Positions 41,001 to 54,387 are shown, counted from the stretch's first letter. The stretch is 64,000 nucleotides of DNA from Trochalopteron elliotii (GCA_024734555.1 JANPWX010000215.1:1990929-2054928), one strand, 5' to 3'. Made by a program: numbers and translations. The notes: generated from the letters alone by a model not told the origin.

Positions 41001-43778
41001 CATAAAAGTACAGTATACGAGAATCTTCATTAAAGATCTCAGTGCCTAATTAAATTTACCACTATGCAACATAATCTCTTACTAGATGGAGGCTGAAAAT
41101 TCAACACTGCATTCATTCAAGGAAATCACTTATTCATTCATAGGATTTATTGCCACAAGAGATTATCAGAACATGGAGTACAACCCTCATTACATTATAG
41201 CCCATTATATTTTGCTAAGGAAGACAATTACATGTATTTGAATAAAAACTACATACGACAAAGACACCCAATCTTGATGCTTTGCACAGAAATATATGAA
41301 TGTCATACATCTAGATGACAGAACAACTGTTCACTGTATGAAAGGAGTTAAAATATGGTGTGGAAAAGGGATTGTTCATTGCTGTTTCAATTATTCAGCA
41401 CAGTGTGTACGTTTGCATCTTAAATCTGGATTTGGGCATGGTATGTCAAACATGTAGCAATACTGACAAGACACTGTCAAAACAGCAGCCTCAGTAAGAT
41501 GATGGAGCAGGTACCTAGAATAGAAAGGAACACCCGTTGAATAATATTATGCATATCCACAGAAATTACTGTCTCCGCCAAAATCTCATTAAAAAACTAC
41601 AGGATGCTTCTACTTTAAAATTTGTGGAAATTCTAAAGGCACAGTGGAAAATGACAGGAAAGCAGTATGTTTGTATCTTGTTTCTCTAATAATAGTTTAC
41701 ATTTTTATTATCCCAATACACCTGAAAAATTACACCTGTATTTTTTAGTTATCAAGAGGTTTTTCATCCAAGGTTACTTTCTTCTTCCCTCTTCTCCATT
41801 TGTTACCAGAATGTGCTCTAAATAATTACAAATTAATGATTCAAGATGACTGTATATAGCTCATTATCCAAACTCCTGATATTTACAGGTGCTCTGTAAG
41901 TGAACCACTTATGGCTTTGAAATCCTTACAGTATGGTGAGCTTGGGGTTTCCTCTAAAAACAGCAGTAGAGCTGCCCTGGCAGTAGCATAAAAAGCAGGG
42001 GCAGAAATACATGGTCTCATCTTGTCCTCAGTGACAAACAAAACGAAAGGTTGCTTATGCTCCCTCATCTCCACTCCCCATCCTTTCTGCATTGGTATTT
42101 CCCTCACCTTTCTGCAGCCCATCTCCTTGAGGTTACTGTGCCTTAACCACTGCCACCTTCACACACACCCCTCTTTCTGCCTATTGCCTCATGGAGGGGC
42201 TCAGGGAATACAGAGAATCTCTTAAGGTTTTTTCTAATGTTTCTAGGGATACATTACAGGGTCCAACAGACTGCACTGCTGTATTGTATGTCTGAATCTT
42301 TTTTGTTTGCTGACAGCATATTCCTCTGGGTGACTTGTCTGCTTTCCAAATCAATGGCATAAATAAAGCAACAGGCTTATAATGGTTTGGCTTGGTTTTT
42401 TATTTTCCTCCTTCACACAGTTTATAACTTATAGGAATGAAAGTCCATAAAGTGAATGCAGACACTTGTTTTATGATTTGGAATGGGAACATTGGGTTAA
42501 AAGATTTCAGGACCTGGAAAGAAAAACAAAGCTAAAATGCCATTCTAGAAGAGGAGATTCTCTCTCCCTTGTTTTTCCTGACAATATCTTGAGTATTATT
42601 CACTTGTCAGTCTAAATACTCAGTTGACCATTCTCAAATTCCTTAGTTTCTGACTATTCAGCTTAACACCAGTGGCCAGTAATGAATATTGTGACACTGC
42701 TTTAAGCAGATACACATCTTTGTGAAGTAAGATGAAAAATGAAGCATTACATATGCCCAACATCAGCAAGACAATTCAATAATTTTGGTCCTACTGTCAT
42801 CTCTCATGCCTCAACTATAGTATTGGAATAAATAAAAGCTCAAACTCTCCAAAACTTGAAATTTAGTAAAGCACTGCAATGAGATCATTATGAAAACTTC
42901 CAAAAGAGTTAAATTTGTTACAAGATGTGGATATAGTTTTTTAGATATTTAATGAATGCACAGAATCAGTGAGGAAGATGAAAATAATTAAAAAATAATT
43001 ACTTTATCAGATTAATAGAAGTGAAACAAATCAAAGATGATCATATGATCAAATGCACCGAGGCTAAGACAATCTACTAAATAATTGGTTGGCATGTCTT
43101 AAATTTTGGATTCTTTTCTGCCCCTTCATTTTGTTCCACGATTGTAATTGCATATGGTTATATTCAAACAAAGAAATATTGTATTTATAAAATTCTACTG
43201 CTTTTTCTTGAATTCTCACTTCAGGTCATTCAGGTCATTAATAATGTTCATCTTCACATACAGGTCTCTTCCACAGTGGTGCTGCCAAGAGAATATTAAC
43301 CAGTTATGAGGACTGCAACCAGAGGTGGAGGGGATGATTTCCTACGTGGTTTCCTCCATTCTTCTCCCCATTCAGAGATGTTTTGGTCCCAGACTAAGCA
43401 AGATAACAAGCCATAACCAAATGATGTCGAAAAACAAAGGAAGTAGTGCAGAAATTAAAAGGCAGTTATATCCTTGAAGAACTGCTTTAACTACAGCCCC
43501 CTTTCCCATCATTTGAGTTAAGAGACTCTTAGCAGTGACAGGCTGTCCCCACACTTATAGACCAGCTGCTTCAGGGGAACATGATGTGCTTTGTCACTGG
43601 ATTTCAGTCTTTGCTGAAGTGCAGAAACATACAGATCAAGAATATACTTTAGTTCTGTTCCATGTTCCACATTCTTACAGTTATAAATGCCTGTGCTCAA
43701 GTCCTCCCAAATCTCACAGACTAGTAGGGTCCCAAAAAAGCATTTCAGTAAAAAGGTTGTATGAATTAAAAACAGTTT

Positions 43779-43795
43779 AAAAAAAAAAAAAAAAA
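43779..43795. repeat. A17 mononucleotide run
   Basis: This is the longest A run in the window, followed by a purine-rich GGAAA stretch. It could be the tail of a retroposed sequence, but no source is recognised. Confidence 0.85.
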
Positions 43796-45747
43796 GGAAA
43801 GGAAAGAAAATTTTAAAAACATTTTCTTAGACTTGCACAATTTGTACAAACCAGCCAAACATTTTTGCTAAACTTTCCCACAAAAGTCTGCTCAGGAAGA
43901 AAATGATGGCAAAATGTTTGAGACACAATAGCAACAGTGTCAATATTACAACTGAAAATTATAGGCTTACCATGAGGCATAATCATCACAACTTGTAATA
44001 GGACAAACAGATTTGCAACACAAAATTTCCTTCTACATACATTTTATGTTTCCCTACATTGCCAGTTTGTTGTCTAACAGTTCTCTTTGGTAACCCCAAT
44101 TTCACCAGAGGAAACATTTCAGACAATCAAGTATTGTCCTCTACACTAACAGCAGCACTGTCCAGATTTTGTTAGCTATCCAGAGAAGTCATTTTATAAG
44201 CCACTTTTAATTACTGAATTTGTTTTTTCCTTCAACATTTCTATTTTTCAAATACTTTTCGTGCACAAGAATTTCAGACTAAGGGGAACATAAAGCAAAT
44301 ACAGGCCATGTAACACATACATTATTGCAGAACGAGCAATACAAAATCCAATATTTCATCCTTCACGGGAGACTATCTATTGTTCACTCGGCAATAAAGT
44401 GTATAAATTAAACTTTGATTGTCTTGTTTCACTTCTCTTTACCATGCCTGGTGTGCTGATATGTCAAGAGAATTTTGCCTTTTTGAAGTTTTGCTGACAG
44501 CCTTACAGAACCATTTTCTCTGTAGCATCCTTATGAAAGTTGTTCTTTTTTAAAACCCTTTTTATAATATATCAATTTTGCTGTCTCTGCAAAAAACATT
44601 ACTCGCCTGAGGGTTTTTATTCTTCTTTCAGTCATGCTGCCAGGGGGCTGATTGTTTCTGATTGCTAAAGTCAAAATTCACTGAAAATGGACTATTTAAG
44701 CTGAAGAGCATTTCACATGAGAACGGCAGGTTTTCCAGTCACCTTACTTGTCTATATTATTTAGTAACACAGTTACTGTTTGATGGAGATTAGAAAATCA
44801 TTTGAGCTGGCTGCATTGACACCCTGGGCAGAAAAATAATTCTATTGTTTCAGATTCTGGAATGGCAGTCACAGAATAAAGCATTTGATTGCTTAGTGAA
44901 GGGTGCAGCATAAACGATGCAAATGGATATACAGGTGACATACATTGGTCTCTAAAAGCTATGTTACCAGTACCAGGATTTCTCACATGAGTAATTTCAC
45001 CAAATTTTCTTGTTAATGCTATGCAACCAGAAAACAAAATTCTGTATTAAAATTGATGTGAAGACTAATAGAAATCCTTTGTGCAATTAAAACATAAAAT
45101 CTTATCTGTTAGACATAAAAATGCCCTCTCCATCATTTGTATAATTTTCACCTCTTTGGTGAATTGGTACTCCATTTTATTATCTATTGTTTCACTGCCT
45201 CAGGCAAGAGGGTTTCATTCACTTCCCTGCACCAGCCTGAAATTGCACAAGACACTGAAGTATCTGAACTTAAGACAGCGATGGTGATCTAAGTGAATTC
45301 AAGAGTGAGTGTAAAGATGATAAGTAAAGTATGCCACTGACTTCCAACTATACTTTTACTTTCTTTCACCATTTATCAGAGCTTTGGCATGACTTTGGCA
45401 TCTCCCTTTTTTTTCTCAATAATTTTCTTAACCTTTCAAAAACTTAGGGTCTTTCAAAAACAGCGCCTGGCTGCTATCTTGATAGCAACTGATGTATAAC
45501 AAATTACTCCTAGTATTTAAAGAGCAATTATGTTTCTGGGCTAGGTGCGGTGTGGGCGGCATGATGAAAGGCTAGGAAAGGAAGGAGTAAAGGCAATTTT
45601 TTCTGTACCAACAATGAGATTGTGCTGCAGCCAACATCTGGGACTTCCTGAGCTGTTGATTTTGAGATTTCTTCTGAAGACCTTTATCCAAGCGTGGATC
45701 AAAATCTTAAAGAATTGAAGAAAACTAGACCTAAAAAAGACTGCAAA

Positions 45748-46130
45748 AAGACAATGCAGTCAGCCCCTCTTCCCTAATCAAGAACTTCTCCATGTGTGTC
45801 ATCACTGACACGTGCATTTTTCTAGCCTTTTCTTATAAACCTTTGAAGATGGAGGTGCCACACATGGTCCAGGCAATTTTCTCCAGTCTCACTATTTCCG
45901 GTATTGAGAAGCCTAGCCTCAATCATCACTGCTGTGATTTGTCCATTATTGCTCTTCCAATACATCCATAATATATATAGAGAATAGACTGTTCCATTCT
46001 TCCTGGTGATGGGTTGTTACATACTCATGGGCATTTCACTCACATTTTCTCTCATATGTCCCTCCTTCTACTAGAAAACCCAAGCCTTTCAGTTCTTCCC
46101 TTAAGCCAGGGGACTTATCATTTTCCTGTT
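45748..46130 (-). mobile_element. Diverged ancient CR1-type LINE, minus orientation
   Basis: Several phrases in the right order resemble old CR1/L3-like elements read in reverse: aatcaagaacttctccatgt, ttcttataaacctttgaaga, gatggaggtgccacacatgg, aattttctccagtctcacta, and later tagaaaacccaagcctttca. The copy is much more diverged than the others and has no crisp end. It is assigned by eye, so the family and limits are tentative. Confidence 0.5.
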
Positions 46131-47286
46131 TCACTGCTGGATCATCTCTTGAAAGGAATTATACTAAAAAAAATGTTTTCTACACTTGAAAAAAAAATAT
46201 ATTATTTGGTTTCTAATGGAAAAGGTGGAAGCAATTACATGTTCTGTGATAGACTGTTTAACTGGCACAACAAAAACTACAGTAAAATACCTTGAAAGAA
46301 GTTTCTAAACACTAACATAGCAGCTATGACTGTCAGCCTCATCCAGCAAGATATCCTAGTCATTTCACAGCTGAAGTAAAATTGATTAATCAGCCATTGA
46401 ACCAGAGGGCAGGAAATAGAATCACATCAAAGAAAGGAAGACTAGACTGAAAGAAGATTTTTGAGTTGAATAAAATCATTCTGAGGGATAGGAAAGAAAT
46501 ACATGAGCTAGCAAGAGAATGCCAGATAAAACAAATCGGTTTTAGAAATGCATTCAGAAGCCTGTGGAAATGATTATCAAAACATCAGTGGTTGACAGAA
46601 CTCTTAAAAAGTAAACTAAGAAATCAAGATATGAAAATAGATATCAGAAAAAACCCAGGGCAGACAGCATAAAGGTGCAGATGAGAAAGAAAAAGAGAAG
46701 GCAGATAGAATAAACAAAGAGGTTTTACAGTCTCCCTTTCAGAAAATTTGCCACAGGAATCAAGAAGGACAAACAATATTTCGTGATCATCTATTTTAAA
46801 AATATACACTGGAATAAGTAGCTGCTGCTTTCTCATGCATCCTTCTTTCTTGTTTTATACTTTTTTACTGTAAGTCTGACTCAGTCCAGTTTCCTGTTAG
46901 TCTTTGTGCCCAGACCCTTAAAAGAAGTAAAATTATCTGTTTCAAAACCACATGACTTGTTAGAGAGCAAACACCTACCTGAACCCACAGAAACAGAGCA
47001 GACATTTGACATGTATCTTCAAGCATTTGGGGGAAAGCTATTTAAGCAAACAGAGGCCAGGGACCAGCACAGCTTAACAGTGCACATATATGTGATGCTT
47101 AGTACGATCACCAGCACATTTTGCATGTTTCTCATCACAGAAAACACTTGAGCTTGATGATGGACACTCAAGTGGAAATAGCGTGAGCCCCATTTTGAGA
47201 TTTGGGCTTATGTAAAAGAATCCACACATTCATGTTTTACTTTAAACAGATACAAGTTAAAGTGTGCAAACATAAATGGTGATTAC

Positions 47287-48118
47287 CTCAGAGCAGCAGT
47301 TTTCCCATTTCTGTGAGTACACGTGACCTGCCTTGTTTGGTACCCAATTTGTATGTCCCAGTATTTGTTCTCCTGTCTATTCTGTCTGTTACGATTCCTC
47401 TTCTTCTTAATTAACTCGCGAGCCTCAGGATCTCGAACTGCCTTTTCTCTGTCCTTTTCCTTGTCTTTATTCTTCCCACGTTTCCTTGCTTGCCTTATTT
47501 GTCTGGAATGGGGCACTGAGCACGCGCTCCATGGCCCCACGTTCAGGCTGTACAGGCTTTCTTCCACAGAGCAGGGGCTGGACTGGCAGATCTGGAACTC
47601 AGTGAGGTTGGGGCAAGCCGACCCCCCAAACTGCGGCGGAGCCACCACGTGCCGAGTGCGGTGCTGGAGCCCATTGCCGCAGGTCTTGGAGCACTCGGAC
47701 CAGGGGGAGAACTCGGCCACAATGCAGTCCTGCCGGCACGGGATGAGGCACGCCTGCTCCTGCCGCGGCTTCGGCTCAAAGTACTCGCAGATGACATCGT
47801 CAGCTGGAACCCCGTTGGCCTTCTGTATACAGGTGATGTCCCTGGTCTGGATGCCTTCCTCCCCTCTGAGGCACTCAAGGGGCTTCTCGTGGCTGCGGGA
47901 GAGGACAGGCCGGCACTGGTTCCAGCCGCCGATCTGCCAGTCGTACAGCTCCTTGTGCCAGTCACAGACTCGGAAACAGCTCTGCTGGTTGTCCGGCCGC
48001 TCCGGCTGCTTGCAGTTCGTGGGCAGCGTGGTCCAGCCCTCCACGTGGGCACACCACACCGCTCGTGTCTGGATGCCTCCTGGGCCGCATTCATCTCCCA
48101 TGCATCTCCCCCATGGAC
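47287..48118 (-). CDS. THSD7A: THSD7A coding exon 2 (TSP1 repeats 1-4, with basic insertion)
   Basis: This 832-bp exon encodes about 278 residues. The acceptor (ttttctag) precedes 48118, whose two leading bases complete a split Gly codon; the donor is gtaatc after 47287, leaving AG of a Ser codon. Local residues 1-52 complete TSP1 repeat 1 (GPWGRC, then a CGPGGIQTR core). Residues 57-128 form repeat 2, again with an EGIQTR core. Residues 132-183 form repeat 3, with FSPWSEC and CSKTCGNG, which fits the O-fucosylation consensus C-x-x-(S/T)-C-x-x-G. Residues 189 onward begin repeat 4, interrupted at about 206-252 by a Lys/Arg-rich insertion, then rejoining at IGYQTR. An N-glycosylation sequon NLT lies at residues 171-173. 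The part encoding repeats 1-3 is GC- and CpG-rich, whereas the basic insertion is AT-richer. No stop or frameshift is present. Confidence 0.96.
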
Positions 48119-48278
48119 CTAGAAAACAAGAGAAGATGCTAACATTGCACACTTAAGTCATTTCTCTGCCATATTGAAAAAGCAAGCTCATAGTATTTCC
48201 TGTATGTCTAAGAATTTCATCCTTGGAGAAACTTCAACTTTGAAAATACAAGCATGGGTTTGTCTTCATCTACCATGC

Positions 48279-48307
48279 ATATCTGTAATTTTTATAATTA
48301 CAGATAT
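48279..48307. repeat. Perfect 12-bp-arm inverted repeat near the exon 2 acceptor
   Basis: The arms atatctgtaatt (48279-48290) and aattacagatat (48296-48307) are separated by five bases. It lies about 160 bases upstream, in the transcript sense, of the exon 2 splice acceptor. It is AT-rich, so chance is plausible. Confidence 0.75.
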
Positions 48308-48803
48308 ATTTCACTTTTTATTCCAGATAAACTGAATATTTAATATTGAATAATTCCTGGGCATACACATGAATTATTCACTTTAGAGAACTAAAAACTA
48401 AGCAATCACATTCGCAACTTAGTTTTTGCTGTCAAGGTAGGAGCCAAAGTTCTCCCCTTGAAGGCATGAATTGGATCTCTCTCATCCACTTGAATAACCT
48501 TTCCTGGACTGTTTAATTTTTTTCTTCACATTTCTACTACACTACACTTTATACCTTGATGCCAATTAATGTTGTGTTCTCTTCCTTCCATATTGCATAC
48601 AAAAATGAGAACAATTACACAATACATTCTGAAAAACAGTGGTGATTTCAAGTAGGCCACTTCTAGTCTTTATTATAACAAAACAAAATTAAAATCCAGT
48701 TTAAATATCTTCATTCCACACAATGTGTGATGCTATTATAGAATAGAATAAGCTCTTAAAGACAGACATATCAGCTGGTAACTCTCCACATAACAGAAGC
48801 TAT

Positions 48804-49066
48804 TGAATCATAGAATCATAGAATACTGAGTTGGAAGGGACCTCAGAGATTATCTGGTTCAAACTTTCTTGGCAAAAGAACAGTCTAGACAAGACAGCTT
48901 AGCACCCTGTCCAACTGTATCTTAACAGTGTCCAATGTTGAGGAATCTATCACTTCCCTGGAAAGATTATTCCAACTTCTGATTATTCTCATTGTAAAAG
49001 TTTCCTCTTGTGTCTAATCAGAATGTCCCCAGGAGTAACTTGCACCTAGGAGTAACTTGTTCCTAC
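48804..49066 (-). mobile_element. CR1 LINE 3' end, minus orientation
   Basis: On the plus strand the copy starts with gaatcatagaatcatagaat, the reverse of the CR1 3' terminal repeat, followed by gagttggaagggacctcagagat and later tcacttccctggaaag. It lies in the same orientation as THSD7A transcription. A 12-base unit (aggagtaacttg) is duplicated near 49031-49060, probably slippage inside the copy. Non-coding and 5'-truncated. Confidence 0.9.
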
Positions 49067-51351
49067 CATTTTCTTAAATCTCCAAGGTCTATGGTAAATA
49101 TTTGACATGCAACATGTTGTTATAATAAATGTCAACAAAAATAAATAAAAGCCTATATCCTTGAAAGAGGATGTAGTTGTTTCTCCATTATTAAAAACCG
49201 TAATAATCACCCAGTTCAATGCATGAAATCCACAAGTCAGAGGTTAACAAATCCTATATTTTCCAGGTTTTTTAAGATCTCCCCCAATACACACTGTGAA
49301 TTGACTTGAAAGAATAAGCAAAAGAATAAGCAATTCAGAAAAAAACCCTGCAACTATTTATCAAAGAGAATCTGCCTATCTGCAGACACTTGATCACACA
49401 GAGGGTATTTTCTCTGACTGAGGAGTGTTCTGTCATTTGAAGAAATTGGGGCCAAGCCATACAATCCTCATTCACCTGAATGACCCCAGTACAAGACTAT
49501 TTCTGTGAGTAAAGCTGTTGAAGAAGCCAGGCTGAGCCTTTGCTATTTTCAAAGCAGGTTAGCAGCATAATTTTGGTACTGCACGGGAATAAGTGAAATG
49601 AACTATGGCAGATACAAATTATTTACAACATCTTCTTACTGAGTGACTGGAAGGAATATGTGGCCACACCTTATTACTGATTCCCACGAGCTTTAAAACT
49701 CTCATTGGCTTCCACACAATTTTCATCTGTTCATCCAACATTACCTTCAGTACCAGTTTGGGAATGGGCTGATGACAGGCTATACATTTAGCCTCTGCTT
49801 CTCATTGTCACTTTTTTAAGTGAACCTGTGGCTGAACAGTTCACCTGTAGTTCTAAAACCCTGAGAATGGACACTAGCTGGCTGAAAACAGCAATACCAG
49901 CCGTCAGATCCAGCCCCTGGAAACCCTCCCATATTTTTTTGCAAATTAAGTTTGAATTATAGTTACCAAGATCTGTGTAGTTATCCAGAAAAATGAGTGT
50001 GTATTAAATATAAACACATTTCAATTTCCATTTCAGCAAGATTGTGCCACTTTATCTCTAATCAGCCTCTCACAAATGACATAATAATTGTTGTACTTAA
50101 TTTGGGCATATTTACACTGAGTTGAGAGATACCATATCCTCAAAATGCCACTTTGAACACCTGCCCTTTTTTAAAAAGTAAAGACTGCAGAAAATCTTCA
50201 ACTAGAGCAGAGATACAGAAAGGAATCATGATTGAAATAAAGATAAATTTTTAATCTTGCAAACTACAAAATTCTACCTTACTATATCAGTACACCTTGT
50301 GTATGGTTTGTCTGTTCAATGACGAAATCCCTCTTTTTAAATATCAAGTCTTTCATCTGTACCCCAGATGAAAATTTTGCACACTTGGGATTCTATCACA
50401 TCTTCATTCATCAATAATCAAAAAATCACACTGTACCTAAAAAAGTACTTGTCACCAAACTATCTATAATCCAATTCTAAGGCAGGTGTTAAGAGGTTAA
50501 CACTATTTGAAATTATAAAACTGATGCAATAACTACTGCCTTTGGAAATGTAAATATGAACAAAAGCTCTATTATGTGACTATGCTAACTGGGTAAAAAT
50601 AAGATCTTTCATTAGATTATAAATATGTTGCTTTTAGAACTGGTGCATCTCATCATACAAAATAATGATGACATGTGCAGATAGACTCACATAGTAAACT
50701 GCATTATTTTGCTTCTCCTGTGAAGTAGTAAAACATTTTATTAAATCATTACAGGTGAGTACCAACAAAGCACATTTACATGACCCTTTGAGCAGACTAC
50801 TGCTGAGTAATTCTATGTTCTTGTGCATGTCGACACAGAGCTCTTAGTGATGTATCTAAACCTCTCTCTTACCTACAACAGGCTGATTTTTAAGTTTATA
50901 GACAAAATAACCCACTTAGAGAAAAAGACTGCAAGTACACTAAAAGCTTAAATTTTCACTCTACTGCACACTTCTTTCTATGACTGTGACAGGGTCTAAA
51001 AGGGAACCACAGCTTTAGGGCAAGGACCTGCTTAGGCTTTGTCCTAAGTGAGCTCCCTCAAAAACCTAACACGCTTCCACACTTGACCAAACTAAATTTC
51101 ATTTGCACAGAAAGTTAAAATTTGGGGCAGGGGACAGGTGTTAAAAAAAAACCAAAACAAAACACAAATACATAATTCTTCCCTGTCCTCTAAGCCTCTT
51201 CCTTGCCCTCTAAGTCTTCCCTGATTTCAAATGGCAGGAAACTGTCCCATGCTGTCTGGCCTACAGAAATGCCTCTGGCCCTGCAGTCCTGGCCACAAAC
51301 TCCCTGCCATACACTCCTCTCATTCAGCTGGTTTCTCTTTCCTATGCTCAG

Positions 51352-51476
51352 CATCACAGGATATTCTTAGTTGGAAGGAACCCACAAGGATCATCAAGTC
51401 CAGCTCTTCAGTGGATGGTCCATCTAGGGATCAAGCCCACAATCTGGTGTTATCAGCACCATGCTCTAACCAACTG
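51352..51476 (-). mobile_element. tRNA-Ile-headed SINE with CR1 tail (TguSINE1-like)
   Basis: Read on the minus strand, the copy begins with cagttggttagagcatggtg, matching the tRNA-Ile A-box region, and continues through ctgataacaccaga to a B-box-like ggcttgatccc, so the order follows a tRNA-Ile(AAU) gene. It then passes into a CR1-like tail (aaggatcatcaagtccagc when read on the plus strand) and ends in a gaatatcctgtgat terminal motif. The first few bases of the tRNA head are missing. A SINE of this design is known from zebra finch and relatives. It is not a functional tRNA gene, because the acceptor stem is absent. Confidence 0.72.
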
Positions 51477-54387
51477 CTTGTTTGTGTTGCTTTAACTTGG
51501 AAGGCTTTAATCACAAACCAAAACCCTTCCTTTTATATGTCTATGTGATAGAATCAAGGATGAATATTTGGTTTTTAATGTATGCTCTAATATGTACAGG
51601 AACAAAAAAACCAACTGGTACCATTCTTTACAACTAGCTACATTTCCCTTTGGGATTATGGAATACATAGAGAAATAAAAACATTGAGGAAAAGGACCTC
51701 AACCCTAACACGTTCATACTCAGCACTCATTAAGAGCAAGAGTATCAAGCTAATTTCCAATTAATTTCAAAACACCTATGAATATACAAGCAATTTCAAC
51801 AGCTTAATTAATTAATCTTATTTAGGGGAGGGAGAATTGATATTTTATTTCTTGCTTTAGTTTTTAAAGAATAAAAAAATAGGGTATTTCTAGCTGCATT
51901 AATAGAAACTTGCTTTGACCAAAATTATACTGAGAAATACCATTTTTTTTTTCTTTTGAAAACAATTTCTGCCATCCACATTAACCAATACTCCTGTTAT
52001 TTTTCAGTTGCGCACTCTGAAATCTTCAGTTAAGTTACTCATGTTTCCCTGTACCCACAAGTCTCTGTAGTCAACCTCAAGAACTTGCTGAGGAATGCTG
52101 TTGCTATGCATTTGTATGTTGAAGTCACAAAAAGAGAGGAAGAGGTTTCTCTCCAATTTTCCTTACAACTACCCATCTCTCTTCCCAATTATCAAGAGCC
52201 TACAATAATTCACTTCTAACTTATTTGGCCCTATAAACATTTCAAGCTTCAAGGTGAGACATGGTTGTCTTCTGTAATTAGTCACAGGAAAACAGGAAAA
52301 TAAATGTCTCTGAACTGAGTAAAGTGGCTTTGTGACTTTTCCAAAAAATCAAAGAAATGAATCCTAAAGTATTGCTTTATCTACTTTAAAATTTTGAATG
52401 ATTCTCAGAAGTATGAGAAAATCACATACAGTTTAACTGTGCCATTCTTTTTATTATATCGTTATTAGGGGTAGTGCATTTACCACTATATTTGTAAATA
52501 GAAAATCTTGGGATAAAATTAATTTCACAGAATCTAATGTAGCATGCAAATACAGCTCAGAATGAAAGAGATCACAGAACACAGTGTAGAGTCTCACCCA
52601 CCATTACTCATGATCTGCAGGAGGTGAGGGGTGGCTGCCCTTTCACAAATCTTCAGCTGATGTTCAGCACTAGTAACAACAAGAATGTCTTTAGGAAACC
52701 TGTCAAGCCTAATCAAGGCTTCATATAATATTTTAATTTGGCCTTTATGAATATTCTTTAGGTTCTCTCTTTCCCACTGAAGCAGTCTTCACACAGACAC
52801 TCTGCTGTCCCTGCTGTGTGCTGATACAGACATGCCTTGCCAATGGGATGTATGTCCACTCAAACCATTTCACACTGGGGGGAAAAGGCTACTGCTGTGA
52901 ATGCAAAATAGCTTCTCTTTGGATTTGTTCTAAACATACTTAGATGAATGAATCATACTTTGTCTGTACTGAGCTGAACTTGTTTCATGAAAATACTATA
53001 GTTTTATACTATTTAATCAGAGTTTTACAAATGGCAGTTACAGAAATAAATAGAAAGCTTGCTTCTTTTTGTTCTGGGACCTGTCACTGAAGTCTTAGTG
53101 AGTTTAAAATGTCATTTGTAATTCTTTGTCTTCTAAAGAGATTACTGTAAAATACAATATTAAGATTCCCTCTAAGCTTCTGAAGGATTAACATTTATTT
53201 TTTTAGAGAGCACATAAGTGAATTGATCATTCCTGCAAGTTTGTTCTGAAATTTCAGGGACTGATCACAATGGGATAAAAAACTGAAAACTAAACCCCCA
53301 CTAAAAGCACTGACAGTTTTGCAGCTGAGAACAAAGTAAGCTATCATTGTATTTCATATAGTATATTTAATATTGTAAATTTTGTTTCAGGTATTAAAAT
53401 AATCTCTGTTTTTAAAAGAATTTAGTTTGAACTTCGATTCAGGACAAACAAGGCTACATGAAAACCCCTTGAGCTCTTCTCCTCATACAAATATAAAGAA
53501 AGACAAAATAATTCCCCAACTATCCTCAGACATAAAACCCCAAGCACATCTTAAAGCATTGAGCAGGACATTACTCGCATTTTTAACAAATGAGGGTTGC
53601 ACTGATTTCAAGTCAGTTTTGCTGTACTTTCCATGAGAATTGGTTTTGACCCATTTTGTGTTACTGGTTTGGTGCCTGTAAGTAGCATTAACAGTTTAAT
53701 GCCAGGGAGAGAGACTCAGACTGCATGAGACAATGAGCAGCTTAGTTTTCAGTATTTTGAGAGGATTGTATTTAATGGGACTATTGAGAAACTGATTAGC
53801 AAAAATCTACTTTTTCTAAGTTCAGAAACAAGCTAACCTTACCTAATAATGGAGACCTCAAATTCCTTTGTATCATGAAAAGGTTGGGAAGAGGGCAAAA
53901 AAGGTTAACTGAGTGATACAGGGCTGAGTCAGAAGGACACAAGTATTACACGACAGAGTTCAAACCTAAGCAGTAAATCTCAAGAGAGGTCAAAAAGACA
54001 CAGATCAAGAAGTATTTGAAGGACTCAGAAAATGACACTGAATGCAAACTGCAGCTCCTGATAGTGGAGCTGGTCAAAGAGCTGGATAAACAGCAGGGCA
54101 CTAAGAATACAGCAGCCTTAGAGCTTTGCCAAAATCACTTAAATTTAAATTGAATTAAAATATGATAAGCATGTCTGCAACTTGGTACAGTATACCTGTA
54201 TTATCTGTATTTGCTTTACACAAAGGAAAAACAAGCACTGCTGCAACAAAGTATTTATATCACAGGCAGCAGCTAATTTTGCAAGTCTAAACAGGGAACA
54301 GTCTCACTGATACAGACACATTGCCTATCACACTGACAAAAAGTAATACAGCAAAATGCTGTAATTCTAGATAAATTACTGGTAACC

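Larger units (their letters stand above)
31639..47286 (-). other. Intron between exons 2 and 3 (15648 bp)
   Basis: The intron is bounded by the donor gtaatc at 47286 and the acceptor ttattacag at 31639. Most of it is AT-rich and featureless to the eye. Exceptions are a CpG-rich island at about 37360-37580, A runs at 38050-38062 and 43779-43795, and a diverged old CR1 in reverse orientation at about 45748-46130. No extra THSD7A exon is apparent, and the phases at both ends need none. Confidence 0.9.

Noticed and set aside
43779..43795. A17 run considered as the tail of a processed pseudogene
   Set aside because: The upstream sequence contains no recognisable gene body and no target-site duplication was evident.
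47543..48094. A 183-codon alternative frame on the minus strand in exon 2
   Set aside because: It is a plus-one-type shadow of the true frame, rich in Ser, Arg and Ala as expected from GC-rich out-of-frame reading.
47323..48156. A 277-codon open frame on the plus strand opposite THSD7A exon 2, and a 157-codon one at 47649-48122
   Set aside because: They are antisense shadows of a GC-rich, stop-poor exon. The minus-strand frame has the TSP1 pattern and correct splice sites, while the plus-strand products resemble nothing and have no splice or promoter support.
51420..51476. Possible tRNA-Ile gene on the minus strand
   Set aside because: The A and B boxes are recognisable but the acceptor stem is missing and the head runs straight into a CR1 tail, so it is part of a SINE.
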